Of a stretch of 57,445 bases of DNA, positions 35,501-45,731 are shown piece after piece; positions within the stretch are counted from its first letter, which is position 1, and every line of letters begins with the position of its first letter. Source of the stretch: Rhizophlyctis rosea (lineage: Eukaryota; Chytridiomycota; Chytridiomycetes; Rhizophlyctidales; Rhizophlyctidaceae); contig JADGJC010000004.1 of NCBI GenBank assembly GCA_027596075.1, forward strand, positions 22,847 to 80,291, in the 5' to 3' direction. Below the pieces are notes generated by a model. The model was not told the origin of the DNA. It ran no database searches and was given only the letters and a program-made list of their open reading frames with translations. The translations under genes were made by a program, and so were the position numbers.

Positions 35501-38034
35501 GTTCCAAAGTCAGTTTTATTTTGGAGGTGCAGGACATGGGGTTCATCTGAGACGGACAGAACTGGGTTACAGCAGGCTACCAGCTTGTTGATAAAGGAGG
35601 GAACTGATGGAATGATTCTGTGCTGAGTCAAATACAAGCGGTGTTTGCTTCGCGATGACGTAGTAGCTCTCGCGCCGAATGACGACAATGGAGGCAACCG
35701 ATGGTAATGGGCGGTATGCAACTGAGCGTCTACTCTCATCGCGCAACGAGATCAACGGACTTCCTAACGTGCGGCTTGCAATTTGGTACAGGCTCGCTTG
35801 GAACAGCAACATAAAATCAAAACAGTATCCACACGCCGTCAGAGATATTCAATTCATATCGGGCAACTGCGTTCGGAAACGCTGCAACTGGAAGGAAAGT
35901 TTGATAGGCTTTGTTTCAGTTCAACATCATCCCGCGCTTTCCATTTAAAAACCTGAGTGATCGGCAACTGTGGATTGCTGGCTGTTACCTTCTCAGTCAT
36001 CTTTCCTAAACAAGGGAAGAACCAGCCAATTTCCGCATTCGCTTGGTCTCCGGCACAGCATCCTCATGAATCATGCAATACGATCCGTTCAACAGGAAAA
36101 TGGGCTTGACCCCTCGCTCTTCTATTTCACTTTGAACTTAGCTGCGGCTGACATAACCTGATGATTCTTCTTCCGGATAGGACGGGAAGCTGCTCTGTCA
36201 AGGCCATGATGCCACTGAGATAGCGAAGTCGGATTGTTACGCATACGGATTTCGCTCAATGATCCAAGTTCATAGGTGGGTTGATTTTAGTGCGTGACAC
36301 GTTTATGCTCACACAAATGGATCCTCGAATATCAGAAGCTCAAAACCGACGCGATGGCTTCCGGTAAGATCGAGAAAGGGGCTGTAGGCCAGACCACTTG
36401 CTTCCGGTTGTGGGAGGACGGACCACATTTTGCTCCCACGCGCGCGCGCGCGCGGATGACTGTGGTGCAACCGCCGATCGCGGAACCGTGAAGTCTAATC
36501 GATTTGTCTTCTCCGAGCCGACGGTAGACTCCGCTGCACCTCCAAAGGCTTACACGATCAAGCGCGAAATCATCGATCTTTCGCGCCTCTGTCTCATAAT
36601 CAAATGTGATGACTGGTAAAAGTGGTACAGTGCGGAAGAGCGGAAGACGGGCCCCCTGGATCGGTCATTTGGGAGAAGCGGCTCGGGAGGCGTCGCTTAC
36701 AGGATAGTAGCGCATCATTGTTTGGGATCAGGTATCGGTCTTGACTATGACATTTGTATTCGGCTCAGTGATGACCATCTTTCTCAAGACAAGGCGACGC
36801 CGATGCGTTGACAGAGAATCGCAGAGTGTGATGAGCTCTCATGGAGGGAGTTGCCGGCTACTTCAAGTTCATTATTGAGTGATTCCGGGCGATAGAGCTC
36901 CCATACTTCCGAATAAGGCTGTGCATCATTGAGCGATCGACCTCTATCGGAGGGCAACAACTGCACCCAGGCACAGGGAAAACCCTTTCAGAATCGGTTT
37001 GTAGTGACTTTGTACGTCCAAACACGCATTTTTTCACTAGACAGAGCCCGCTGTACGTTTTAGTAATAAGCTCGCCGCTATCTGATGCATAGCTTGCTTT
37101 GTCTCATCTTTCCCAGCATACGGAAATGGACAGTTGTTGGTGGGCTTTAGGATGTTACTCATGAATCTTGGGTGATAGGTGAGGAATAAGTGTCACATTT
37201 GCGGTGAGTCACACCCTCCAAGACAATCGGAAATTGTGCAGGGTGGAAGGTTGATCAGTTTGATGATAATATGCTTGAAAGTCATCCATGGCGTTGATTC
37301 CATGGTGGTCGACAACGATCTCAACAATCTCAACCTTGGTGATCCAAATAGGAACTACACTGGATGGGTTCAGTAAACACCAGCCTGCTTTTGGAAAAGA
37401 ATCAACTAATCATATCATAAAGCAGGTCGCGACCACCATTCGTTTATGATGTTCAGTAGCTTGCCAGCTAGGTAAACACTACACTCTCATCATGTGCAGT
37501 TATCAACTTGACTGATGAAAACTTGTGATAAAGATACACCTCGATGATATCCGATCGTCGTTTAAAAGGGTATCATAATCACAGATTCTTGCTAGAGCTA
37601 TGCGATGTCCATTGTTGGATTGTTGGTAGCTGCAATAGGTGAAGCAATGCGACTTGGAGGAAGCAGAGGGTCACTTGATTGGTGAGTCTTCCATTTTCAA
37701 TCTCACCGACAATTGTTCAAGAGCAGCCGGAAAAACGCACATTCCGTACATTCCAAGTACTTCTATTCAACCTTTGCATGATCGGGAGAGATGAAGGAAA
37801 GGAACAACCCCGTTTGGCTGGGTGCATCCCCGTTTAATACTTCCGCCACCTCCGCCGTCAACATATTAGACCCTCTTGATTGCCAACAATAGCGTCACTC
37901 AGTATTTGCGCCTTCCCTGCCTCCTCCATCATTTACCTTCTTCGTTTTGCATATTGCACAACACATTGACAAGTGCCAGCATCGACAACTTCCACAGCTC
38001 CCATTATCTGCATCACAACATCTTTGAATATCAA
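32577..38034. other. 5.4-kb gene-poor region
   Basis: No reading frame here has recognisable motifs or consistent splicing on either strand. The longest (34547-35020 plus, 34171-34584 minus) have random-looking composition. I see no terminal repeats, reverse-transcriptase or transposase motifs, and no tRNA. A 16-nt (CG)8 tract lies at 36439-36454. The right end borders a decayed AA9 gene, so degenerate coding sequence may be hidden here, but I could not identify any. Confidence 0.5.
36439..36454. repeat. (CG)8 dinucleotide tract
   Basis: Sixteen bases of uninterrupted alternating C and G inside the gene-poor region, preceded by CCCA. Such tracts can adopt Z-DNA; nothing shows that it matters here. 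Confidence 0.9.
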
Positions 38035-39029
38035 CATACCTTCGTAGTCATTGGTTGCCCGTGTGGGACACATATGCGAGGTGGGTGCACTTTCAAATTT
38101 CAGCATCAACTGAAAACCTCATTACTCTGCCCCATTCCGTTCAGCTGATTCTGGTCGATTGGCCATTGTTGTTGATCTTGGTGACAATACACGGTTTTCC
38201 GCCGCTGCACCTGGAGATTTAAGGAAGTGCGATAACCCGTACCAGGCTGGTTCCACGCTGACCTGCAGCAGTCCTGTATCATACATCGGTCCCTGCCAGG
38301 TCCATGCTTTGGCTCACGGCAGAGCTACCTGGGCCTTGATCTGGGAGGACAACATGTACACTAACGGCCAATGGTGCAGTGAGCGTGTCGTCGTCAACAA
38401 CATTAAGCTCGCTTTCAAGATTCCTCGCCGGCTCCATTTGGGTTTTCCGTATCAAAGAGTGGTGCTCAGTTTTATGTGTGTTGTGCTGATATTACCATCA
38501 CGGGGGGCGGCTCGACCAACCCCTATTTCCGATTTCCCCGGCAGCGTGTACAACAAGAACACTCCCGGTATCCTTTGGGATCCTTACAGCAGCAACAATG
38601 CCAGCCTTGACCTACTGTGGCAGCTCTGGCGCTGGCGGCAGCAGCAACCCTCAGCCCACCACCACTACTACCACTACCGCCCACGCCCCTACTTAATTGA
38701 CCACCAATACCCTTGCTCAAACAACCACTGCCGCTGCTTCCTCTAGCGGATCTGGCACTGCTGCCAAGTTCGTACGGCCAATGCGGTGGTCGAAGTAATC
38801 AGTCGAGAACGACTGCCTTTTATCAGCAAGTACGACTGAGGCATCAACTGGTCGTTACTTTCCTCCCTTCACTTCCACAGACTGGACCGGTCCCACGACT
38901 TGCGCGGCGGGCAGTAGCTGGAGAGTATGTGCTGCATCGCCCTCTTGTTGTGTTGGGGAATGTTTATGAAACTGACTCGTTTCTCGTTTGTCACAGGTCC
39001 CCAACTAATACTGGTCTTAAAGTCTGTAA
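38035..39029 (+). pseudogene. Decayed AA9 lytic polysaccharide monooxygenase with C-terminal CBM1
   Basis: Remains of a secreted copper oxidase that would attack cellulose. Fragments in order: a hydrophobic stretch ending in a candidate N-terminal copper His (38071-38073); after an intron (38081-38144), AGSTLT, then SYIGPCQVH, TWALIWEDNMYTNGQW and LAFKIP; then AGSIWVFRIK; SGAQFYVCCADITITGGG; FPGSVYNKNTPGILWDPYSS; a Thr/Ser-rich linker; and CBM1 pieces YGQCGGR and WTGPTTCAAGSS. These follow the AA9 order. The frame breaks near 38428, 38456, 38530, 38603 and 38766. A stop interrupts the linker (38694), and two TAA codons (39006, 39018) replace expected residues of the last CBM1 strand. The segment with the second copper His (ALH region) is missing near 38456. 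Two CBM1 introns (38795-38880, 38925-38996) keep GT-AG ends. The 5' limit and the start are not visible. Confidence 0.85.
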
Positions 39030-39837
39030 AGAAAAGATTGCATCAGCAAGCATGACCGCTATATTAGTGAAGGATTCTGGGTTTTAATCGGGGTGTGATA
39101 ACCTGTGGCGGGAAGGGCTGGTACCTTTCCAATTGACGAGAGCAGGGCCATTCAATGTATAAGCCATGTCTTAGTAGCGTAAACTACGTTGGCGTACATC
39201 ATTGCAGAAAATCTTTTGCGAGAGCTGTGCCGCTATTGCATGTTGCAATGTCAAACTTGAAGCATAATTGTCCTTCAGTCTGTTCTCTCTGGTGTTGAAC
39301 CCCCACGATTCTTGTTTGTTTACAATCCTAAGCCACCTACTACCTCACCATGGACAATCCCGAAGGAATTCATGAAAAATACGTTCTAGAGAAAAGGGGG
39401 AAGGGATGCCGAGGATGTGGTCTTGAATCAAATGTTACAGCAGCCCTTTGAACCCCAGTCAAGACCCGCATCTCCTCCTGAGTGACGATTTTTGCAACCA
39501 TCTCTTGGACCCATCAATAGAACAACCATTGTTGACGCTTTCAAGAGTGATAGTTCGAGTGAGTTTTGCGATCTGATGTTGTCTTCATCTCCTATGTATT
39601 GACATGTTGACATCGATCATTGAGAACCATTCACGACAACCCAGTGTAAACATCATAGTTTCAATCATCAATTTTGGCAAAAACAGCCATGCGATTCAGC
39701 ACATAAATAGTGCATACATGAAAACTGGTCCACATGAAAGCATTTACATGTAAGGACTTGGGAAAGAAAAACAAACTACATGAACAAGAATTTACTACAA
39801 CTTTACAAAAAGTACATCCCTGTCATTTCACCAGTCA
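39030..39837. other. Intergenic, nothing supported
   Basis: About 800 bp between the AA9 relic and the 3' end of the membrane-protein gene. Short frames without motifs; AT-rich near 39650-39800. Confidence 0.4.
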
Positions 39838-41213
39838 TCATCGCCCACCCAACCTGCCAACACCAACCCCACTCCCGCTCCACCCTCCTTCACTCATAGC
39901 ACTTCGCACACTCCCGCTCCTTCCCACACCCTCCTCCAACGCCAAGCTCGCGACACTGCTCCCATCCCCCCACTCAGGCTCCGCCAACTCCTTCCTAAAA
40001 GCATCAGCAACAGCGCGCGCATCATGCGCAGACAAAGTGGTATGCGAGGCTCCCATCGTCACGACAGCGTGTGGAACAGGATCCGCGAAAGGATTGGACA
40101 TGCGTGATTGCTTGGGTGCGGCGGTGGCTGAGGCGGTAAGACCCGCTACGTCGTCTGCGAAGGGGTTGGTGGGGACTGATGACGCGATGACGGATGGCCG
40201 CCGCTTTTCTGGTTGTTTGTCGACATGCGTGATGGCTACTGCTGGCATGGGAGGTGCCCTGCTTCCAACGCATACTCCGTCACTCATGCCCGTTTCGCCT
40301 CCCGACACCAAGGCCGATGCGCTGTTCCACCCGCTCATCCTACTTTGAGCAACGACCATCTCTGTGGCGCCCAGTGCCCGCCGACGCTTGCTGTATTTGG
40401 CTTCTTGGCCTTTTCTTCGGCGCCAGACAAGAAGTCCACATACTAATACTACGAGAGCGAGAATGCCTACGACGATGCCTACAATGGCGCCCATTGAGAG
40501 CGATGAAGATGATGAGGAGGGAGTGGTTCCAGAGTGGGGGGTAGGAGTTGATGCGGATTTGGTTGAGTCGGTGTTGCTTGTCGATCCGGATGGTGGGAGG
40601 GAAGTGGAAGTGGATGCAGGTGATGATGCGCTGGAGGTTGTGGATGGTAATGATGCAGGATCAATTTGTACGGACGTCATGGTTTGTCCACCAGAGTAAG
40701 GCCCTGTCAAACATGTTGTTCCCTGAGCATCTTTGATCTGAAAGCAGACAGAAGTTTATGCGTCAGCATTAATCATTTTATCTTGAGTGTGATGCACTAT
40801 TTACCTGGAAGAAGAAATGGTTCCCGTTTCCCCCGGCCAGTGTTGAGCGGAGACTCTGCGAATCATTGATGGTGACCTGAGTTGTCCGCACTGCACTTGA
40901 GCCAGCGAATGTCAGGCCCGTCCAACTCTGTAAGGGCGTGCTCGTGACACCGCACGGATCTGATTGCGGGTTCCATAACATGTCTCCCGGGTGAAGATAA
41001 ACGGTTAAGGATGACAGATCTGTTGTTATGGGAAAAGCGGAGGTATATACGTATAAAGTGGTCGGTTGAGAAACGGACATGGAAGCCGAGTCGAGACAGA
41101 CTCGGTCTGTCACTGTGCAAGCTGCATGGTTGGGATGCTTTGTTAGCATATCCGCATTCATGTTCATGCAAACGTAATACAACGGATGACATAAGGATTC
41201 ACTTACCACTCAT
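39838..41213 (-). CDS. Ser/Thr-rich single-pass membrane protein, unknown
   Basis: The inferred first exon is tiny (ATGAGTG at 41213-41207), spliced to a Cys-containing ectodomain (CTVTDRVCLDSASMS, then TLYVYTSAFPITTDLSSLTV, NPQSDPCGVTSTPLQSWTG). After a second intron (about 40810-40735) come DAQGTTCLTGPYSGGQ and a Ser/Thr/Pro-rich stalk likely to be O-glycosylated. One strong membrane helix (GAIVGIVVGILALVVLVCGL) is followed by a basic stop-transfer (WRRRKGQEAKYSKRRR). The cytosolic tail is long, Ser/Ala/Gly-rich and holds two NPFAD motifs (TNPFADDV and SNPFADPV). The layout resembles fungal wall-stress sensors or mucin-like proteins, but no named ectodomain is recognised. No signal peptide is visible in this model, so the true first exon may be missing. 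Confidence 0.7.
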
Positions 41214-42174
41214 GACGACCGATGTGGTATTCAAAGTCTCAGAGAAATGTGTCAAATTTGACGTGCGAAATGACTTTTCTTATGGATTTTGGTGTAAATG
41301 TAGAAGTGTTGCGAACGACGTGTATGTGGTCTTCAACTGTTATTGAATCCGTTTTCCGCAAAACACTATTGAAGCACAACGTCGTCTTGGGTATGTGGAT
41401 GTGTTGAGCAAACAGTGTACACCCTCGGAAGACTTCGATTTTCAGCAAATTTGGAGTTTACACCCAGGTCAGGGAAGTGAAACACAGCAAACTATAAATT
41501 ATTGACGATAACTCGAAGTGCACTGGGTCAGGAGCTTTGTTCATACAAGAGTCCAACCACTAACTACTTAGATAGAAAATAAAATAATGATTGAAGAAGC
41601 AGAATGAAGTGGTTCTCTCTTTGACGGGCACTCCCTCCGTTCGATTTTGGCTCAGACGATGGCACAACGGCCAGTCTGATGTCAACAAAGGGGCCAAAAG
41701 CATGTTGGCTTGGGTCTTCAGTCTTCCCCATAGCAGATGGCAGTGAAGTGCTTGAGATGGCATTGGGCTGGGCGCAAAAAATGTACATACTGGTCGCACA
41801 GCAGGAGAGACAGAAGGGGGATTTCATGGAGGGAGGGTGCAGCTGGTCTCTTTCCAACGTTCCCGTCTCTCCTCAGACAAGTCAGACCGCATTGTTGTGT
41901 GACTTTGTGCCAGACCGCACTGTTACACAAATATCATATGCAGATTGTGTCACCAATGCGGAAGAAACTCACGTTGATAGAGTGATACAGCAGTAGCACA
42001 AGGTGCACAAGCAACCTACCACGATGTGTCATAATGCATCATCTTTCTAGCTATCCTATTTTGACATGTGATACTGCTTTCGAGCATGTGATTAGTCTGA
42101 ACCTCAAATCCCCCACATCCAAAACTGACATCTTTTCCTCCCTCTTGTCCATGCAGTGGTAGACCACGTCAAAC
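41214..42174. promoter_or_regulatory. Divergent intergenic region
   Basis: About 960 bp between the 5' ends of the membrane-protein gene (minus) and the bHLH gene (plus). No supported gene. It may contain the missing signal-peptide exon of the minus-strand gene, though I did not find a hydrophobic candidate. Confidence 0.4.
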
Positions 42175-42845
42175 ATGGACGTACCACAACAACCTACCGC
42201 AAGCACCAACCTATTCTCTCAGTCAGAACAGGCTGCCTTCTCGGCTTTCTTGGACCATTTTGGCCCTTCAAGTACCCAACTGTCGCTAACCGCCGCTCTC
42301 TCCACCCCCTCCGCCAAACCTCTCCCACCTCGTCCCACTCCTCCCGAAATCCCTCCCCGGCCAATAGGTTATGGAGGTGGAGCGTCCGCCAAAAAGGAGA
42401 AGCGGAAAGAAAGGGAGGAACCAGAGTCGAAATCGCCCGCCTCTCCTCGCGCAACGTCGGCAACATCAGAATCCGCCGACCCTGACCAGAAGCGACCCTT
42501 GAAACAACTTCTGACAGAAGAAGAGAAACGGGCCAATCATATTGAATCGGAGAAGAAACGGCGGCTAAACATACGCATGGGATTTGATCAGTTGGTGGAG
42601 ATGGTGCCCACATTGAGTCAATGTCATCGAAGCGAGGCATTGATTTTGCAGAAATGTGAGTTGCACGTGCAAACTTTGTATCTATTGTTTTGAACCACAA
42701 CAGCGTAATTGACATTTTGATATTCTTATCAGCTGTGGAGTACATTGAGAATCTGAATAAGAAGCGAAGTGAATTGACCACGCAAATCACAAGCTTGCGC
42801 GCGCGTTTGGGAGAACAAGCCAGTGACATCCCAACGAATCTTTAA
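42175..42845 (+). CDS. bHLH transcription factor, class B (Max/Mlx-like)
   Basis: A small nuclear regulator of about 195 residues in two exons (42175-42655 and about 42733-42845), joined as QK|SVEYIENLN. The N-terminus is rich in Pro/Ser, then Lys/Glu. The bHLH starts at about residue 120: RANHIESEKKRRLNIRMGFD, QLVEMVPTLSQCHRSEALIL, QKSVEYIENLNKKRSELTTQ. The basic region carries the H-E-R pattern (His5, Glu9, Arg13) that specifies CACGTG. A heptad-like segment (ITSLRARLGEQ) extends helix 2 as a short zipper. The loop and GFDQL are reminiscent of Mlx and fungal INO4/RTG-type factors; which one cannot be decided. The protein lacks an obvious activation domain. Its own intron contains a palindromic CACGTG. 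Confidence 0.9.
42661..42672. promoter_or_regulatory. 12-bp palindromic E-box in the bHLH intron
   Basis: TTGCACGTGCAA is a perfect 12-bp inverted repeat with CACGTG at its centre, a few bases after the donor site of the only intron of the bHLH gene. Self-regulation is a possibility, not shown. Confidence 0.55.
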
Positions 42846-43587
42846 CGTATCTTACCTGAATCGTGCTCTCTTCAACCGTAGACCTCTGCAAAAAGTATAC
42901 CCCTCTGTATTTGGTAAGATTTCAGATATGTAACCCTTCATCAGTATTGTATGCTTACTTGTTGACATCAGGTTCAGCCGATGAATCTGCTAGCTCTTCT
43001 CAATCCAGAAAATACCCTTCCGCTACATCCAACTCAGCTTTGAATTACAAATATGCCGTAAATGTTAACAATGATACCCTGGCTTGCATTTGACCTGCGG
43101 GATGTATCAAGAGAACTTGATGCCAATGCGATCACTGCTTCAATGATCAAATGATATGATTATAATGCAGACTGTACCAAATAGATGGCGAAGGAGTTCA
43201 ATGTTGAATGCATTCTGCCGATGCGCGGGAACGCTACAGATTTTCACTGCCATCATCAGCCTCCTGGTGATGTAAATCACAACATCAAATCCAGAATACG
43301 GAGGCTGCCTGTTGGGACTGTCGCAGGGCCTATCATACGAATGATCACTTGATTGACGAGGATGTGGCTATTGCACTGCCTGTGGGATGCAATTCGCCAT
43401 TGCCTATCCGATTTCAGGAACCACTCGAATGAATTGGAAAGGCTGGGATCCGTTTTGCTTGGACTGGCAAGCTCCGAGAGTCTTGCACATTCGGAGGCAC
43501 AGCGAATTTGTGGCACAGCTGCAACGCCACGGGTTTGCGTGACACAAAACAGTTCCCGTCCAAGGTGACTTTTCATACCCTCAACCA
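42846..43587. other. Intergenic, nothing supported
   Basis: About 740 bp. A short open frame at 42863-43093 has no motif and probably lies in the 3' UTR of the bHLH gene. Confidence 0.4.
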
Positions 43588-43664
43588 GGCCTGATAGTGT
43601 ACTTGGTAACTACTGAAAGCGTATTCATGTGCTTACATCCCCGGTTCGAATCCGGGTCAGGCCA
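43588..43664 (+). tRNA. tRNA-like sequence, probable tRNA pseudogene
   Basis: 77 nt. The 7-bp acceptor stem is perfect (GGCCTGA with TCAGGCC), followed by A. The T arm is perfect (CCCGG-TTCGAAT-CCGGG), giving a good B box, and the D arm (GTG...TAC with GG in the loop) gives an A box. The anticodon arm is wrong: the best stem (TGAAAGC with GCTTACA) has an A-A mismatch and encloses a 10-nt loop, GTATTCATGT, rather than 7 nt. CAT sits in the loop, so a decayed tRNA-Met is conceivable. No intron model restores a normal arm. A T-rich tract (TTATTTTCTTT) follows. Confidence 0.5.
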
Positions 43665-44081
43665 TTGAATTATTTTCTTTCGAACGGGTAGAAATGGGGA
43701 CAAGTTTGGGAGTGCTGACGATTGATGTGTTGGAAGACGTTCATATTCCCACATCCCGCTGACGACCTCCCCTCTCACTCCACTCGCGCTTTGGAGTCAT
43801 CACTTGTTGAAAACATCGGTCTGAAACATCCGAGCTTGCTAGCACCATAGCTGTATCAGGCATCTGATGATGGAGAATGGGTAAGGAATTGCCTATCAGC
43901 CTGCCACTGTGAGGCTTGCGCCGGAGGCTTCGTTTGCACAGCAAAGGGGTGCAGGAGGAACTGAACACAAGATGCTCAAACAGAGCGGCATACCAGCCCC
44001 AACCAGCCATCTCAGACATGCTTATAAATGGCTCGCTCCACACACAACTCCCCATACCTCAGTCTTCGCTGCCAATCATCC
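43665..44081. promoter_or_regulatory. Promoter region of the LCAT-like gene with TATA box
   Basis: The region ends in TATAAAT at 44023-44029, about 53-59 bp before the candidate start codons, good spacing for a core promoter. No gene is supported in the rest. Confidence 0.6.
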
Positions 44082-45414
44082 ATGAAAATGGTACCTCATA
44101 CAAGTGTCCATCGCATCTTGTGGCTCCTAGCTGCAATCTTGGCAACAGTGTCAAGCGCGGCATCGGACCCATTCGCACATCTTACCGGCAACGTTGTCGT
44201 CATCCATGGGTTCGGTGGTGCGCGACTCGTCGATACTGGTAGTGAGGGCATACCCACAGTGTGGAATGGAACGCTGACTGGGAAGGGCACATTTGATCTT
44301 CCGATTGGAGTGGAAGGCGGGCAAAAAGATAGGTAAGTACTCATACTTTTGGAGAGGATTCAACCCTGTACTAATCGTAGGCTGTGTGTAGGGTTCGTGC
44401 AGTTGGATTTCTGCAGGACGCACCTGGAAATCCATTCTATACATCGTTCCTTGACAAGCTCAAGATCCTTGAGGATGATGGGAAGATCAAGTTGCATCTG
44501 TTCTACTTTGATTGGCGACGTGACAATGTGTATACCTCGAAAGTAAGTTCGCGTTCCTTTTTAATGAAATTGAAGTCAGAAGGGACGACTTAAAGCGCAA
44601 GCTGAAGTGGCAAGCTAAACGTTTCCGCATGGCTGGTGCACAGCTTCTCAGTTCTCGATTGGACGCCATCCGGGACGAAACGAAACAGCCATCCGTCATT
44701 TTCGCGCATTCCATGGGCTCCGTCATCACTCTGCACGCCATACACAACCACCCGAATCCTACATCAGTAATCCGGGGTGTAATCTTTGCAGGCGGTCCGT
44801 TCAACGGCAACATCGGTGGTCTCGTCCAGCAATCCACCCCGTCCACCACCTTGTTCCCTTTCCTTGTTCGGTCCACCTGGAACTACCAACCCTTCGACAA
44901 ACGTGGCGTCATTGACAAGACCACTGGCCAAGACATTCTCCTGGACCTCTACCAAGACTCCACCTGGATCAACAACAACTTTGTGCCCTTGCTGCGAAAC
45001 AGTTCTTTGGCGGACTCCTTCAACCTCTCCCGTTCTCAAATCACAACCTACCTGAACAAAACTCTTGCTCTAGGCGCACAAATCCGCGACGCACAGTATC
45101 CTCCCAATAGATCCCCACACCACTACCCGCCACTCGTCACCATCTGCTCCCGCTCCGTCCCTACCGCTGGTACAGTCAATGCCACCCGCGATGCTTCCTC
45201 GGGCGTGGTTACCCTCCTTCTGAGTGAAGTGAACATGACTCCTGGAGACGGTGCCGTGGGGTGGGAAAGCTGTCATTTGAGAAAGGGTATTCCATCTGCG
45301 GGTTTTGTGGAGAGTAAGAACGAGCACATGAAGCTTTTGGATGATTTTGAGGCTGTTGGGAAGGCGATTGACATAGTTGTTTCTGGCAAGGGCAGGACGG
45401 GTGTAGCGTTTTAA
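44082..45414 (+). CDS. Secreted LCAT-like alpha/beta hydrolase (acyltransferase/phospholipase)
   Basis: Starts MKMVPHTSV (44082; a second ATG at 44088) with a signal peptide (ILWLLAAILATVSSA). Three exons: to about 44335, about 44392-44530 and about 44579-45414. The second intron uses the donor inside GACAATGT|GTATAC to keep the frame. The fold is that of lecithin:cholesterol acyltransferase-type lipases: VVVIHGFGGARLVD (oxyanion region), IFAHSMGSVITLHAI (nucleophile Ser), FAGGPFNGNIGGL, TPGDGAVGWESC (Asp) and ESKNEHMKLLDDF (His). The Ser-Asp-His triad is therefore complete. Several N-glycosylation sequons (NGT, NSS, NLS, NAT) support secretion. Whether it acts as a phospholipase or an acyltransferase is not decided by sequence. 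Confidence 0.88.
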
Positions 45415-45731
45415 TTGACAGGGATACGAGGAGTGTTATATACTTTGACATCTAGCTATGCATTTCCGAAATATTTGTTTGTTAATGGGTCAATATAATT
45501 TGTTGTAGAATCATGGAAGTCATGGAGCTCTCTCATATGTTGCTTCTCCGACTGAACGGATTATCAGCTATCACCACCCATAATTATGCGGATTCAAAAA
45601 TCTACAAATCGACCCTTTTACAAAACCCGATAAAGTTTCTTCTATCATCACAATATGATATAGATCTAAATGCGAAACATGGGCGCACCCCGCCCGGGCT
45701 GAGCACAAACTGTCGCTTGCAAAGAAAGCCT
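45415..45731. other. Convergent 3' regions
   Basis: About 320 bp between the LCAT-like stop and the enkurin stop. AT-rich; no gene. Confidence 0.4.

Noticed and set aside
38159..38746. Reading the AA9 region as one intact 195-residue gene
   Set aside because: The single frame covers the AA9 motifs only in part. GAQFY and the glycine block, then the CBM1, lie in other frames, so it is a broken gene.
32577..39029. Claim of genome-defence mutation (RIP) over the whole region
   Set aside because: Two stops fit C-to-T changes, but a Cys to Trp change and several indels do not, and no dinucleotide statistics could be computed.
42863..43093. Separate small gene after the bHLH stop
   Set aside because: Low-complexity Ser/Tyr/Asn frame without motif, directly in the expected 3' UTR.
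43588..43664. Functional intron-containing tRNA
   Set aside because: The total length is only 77 nt, and no removable segment next to an anticodon gives a 5-bp stem and 7-nt loop.
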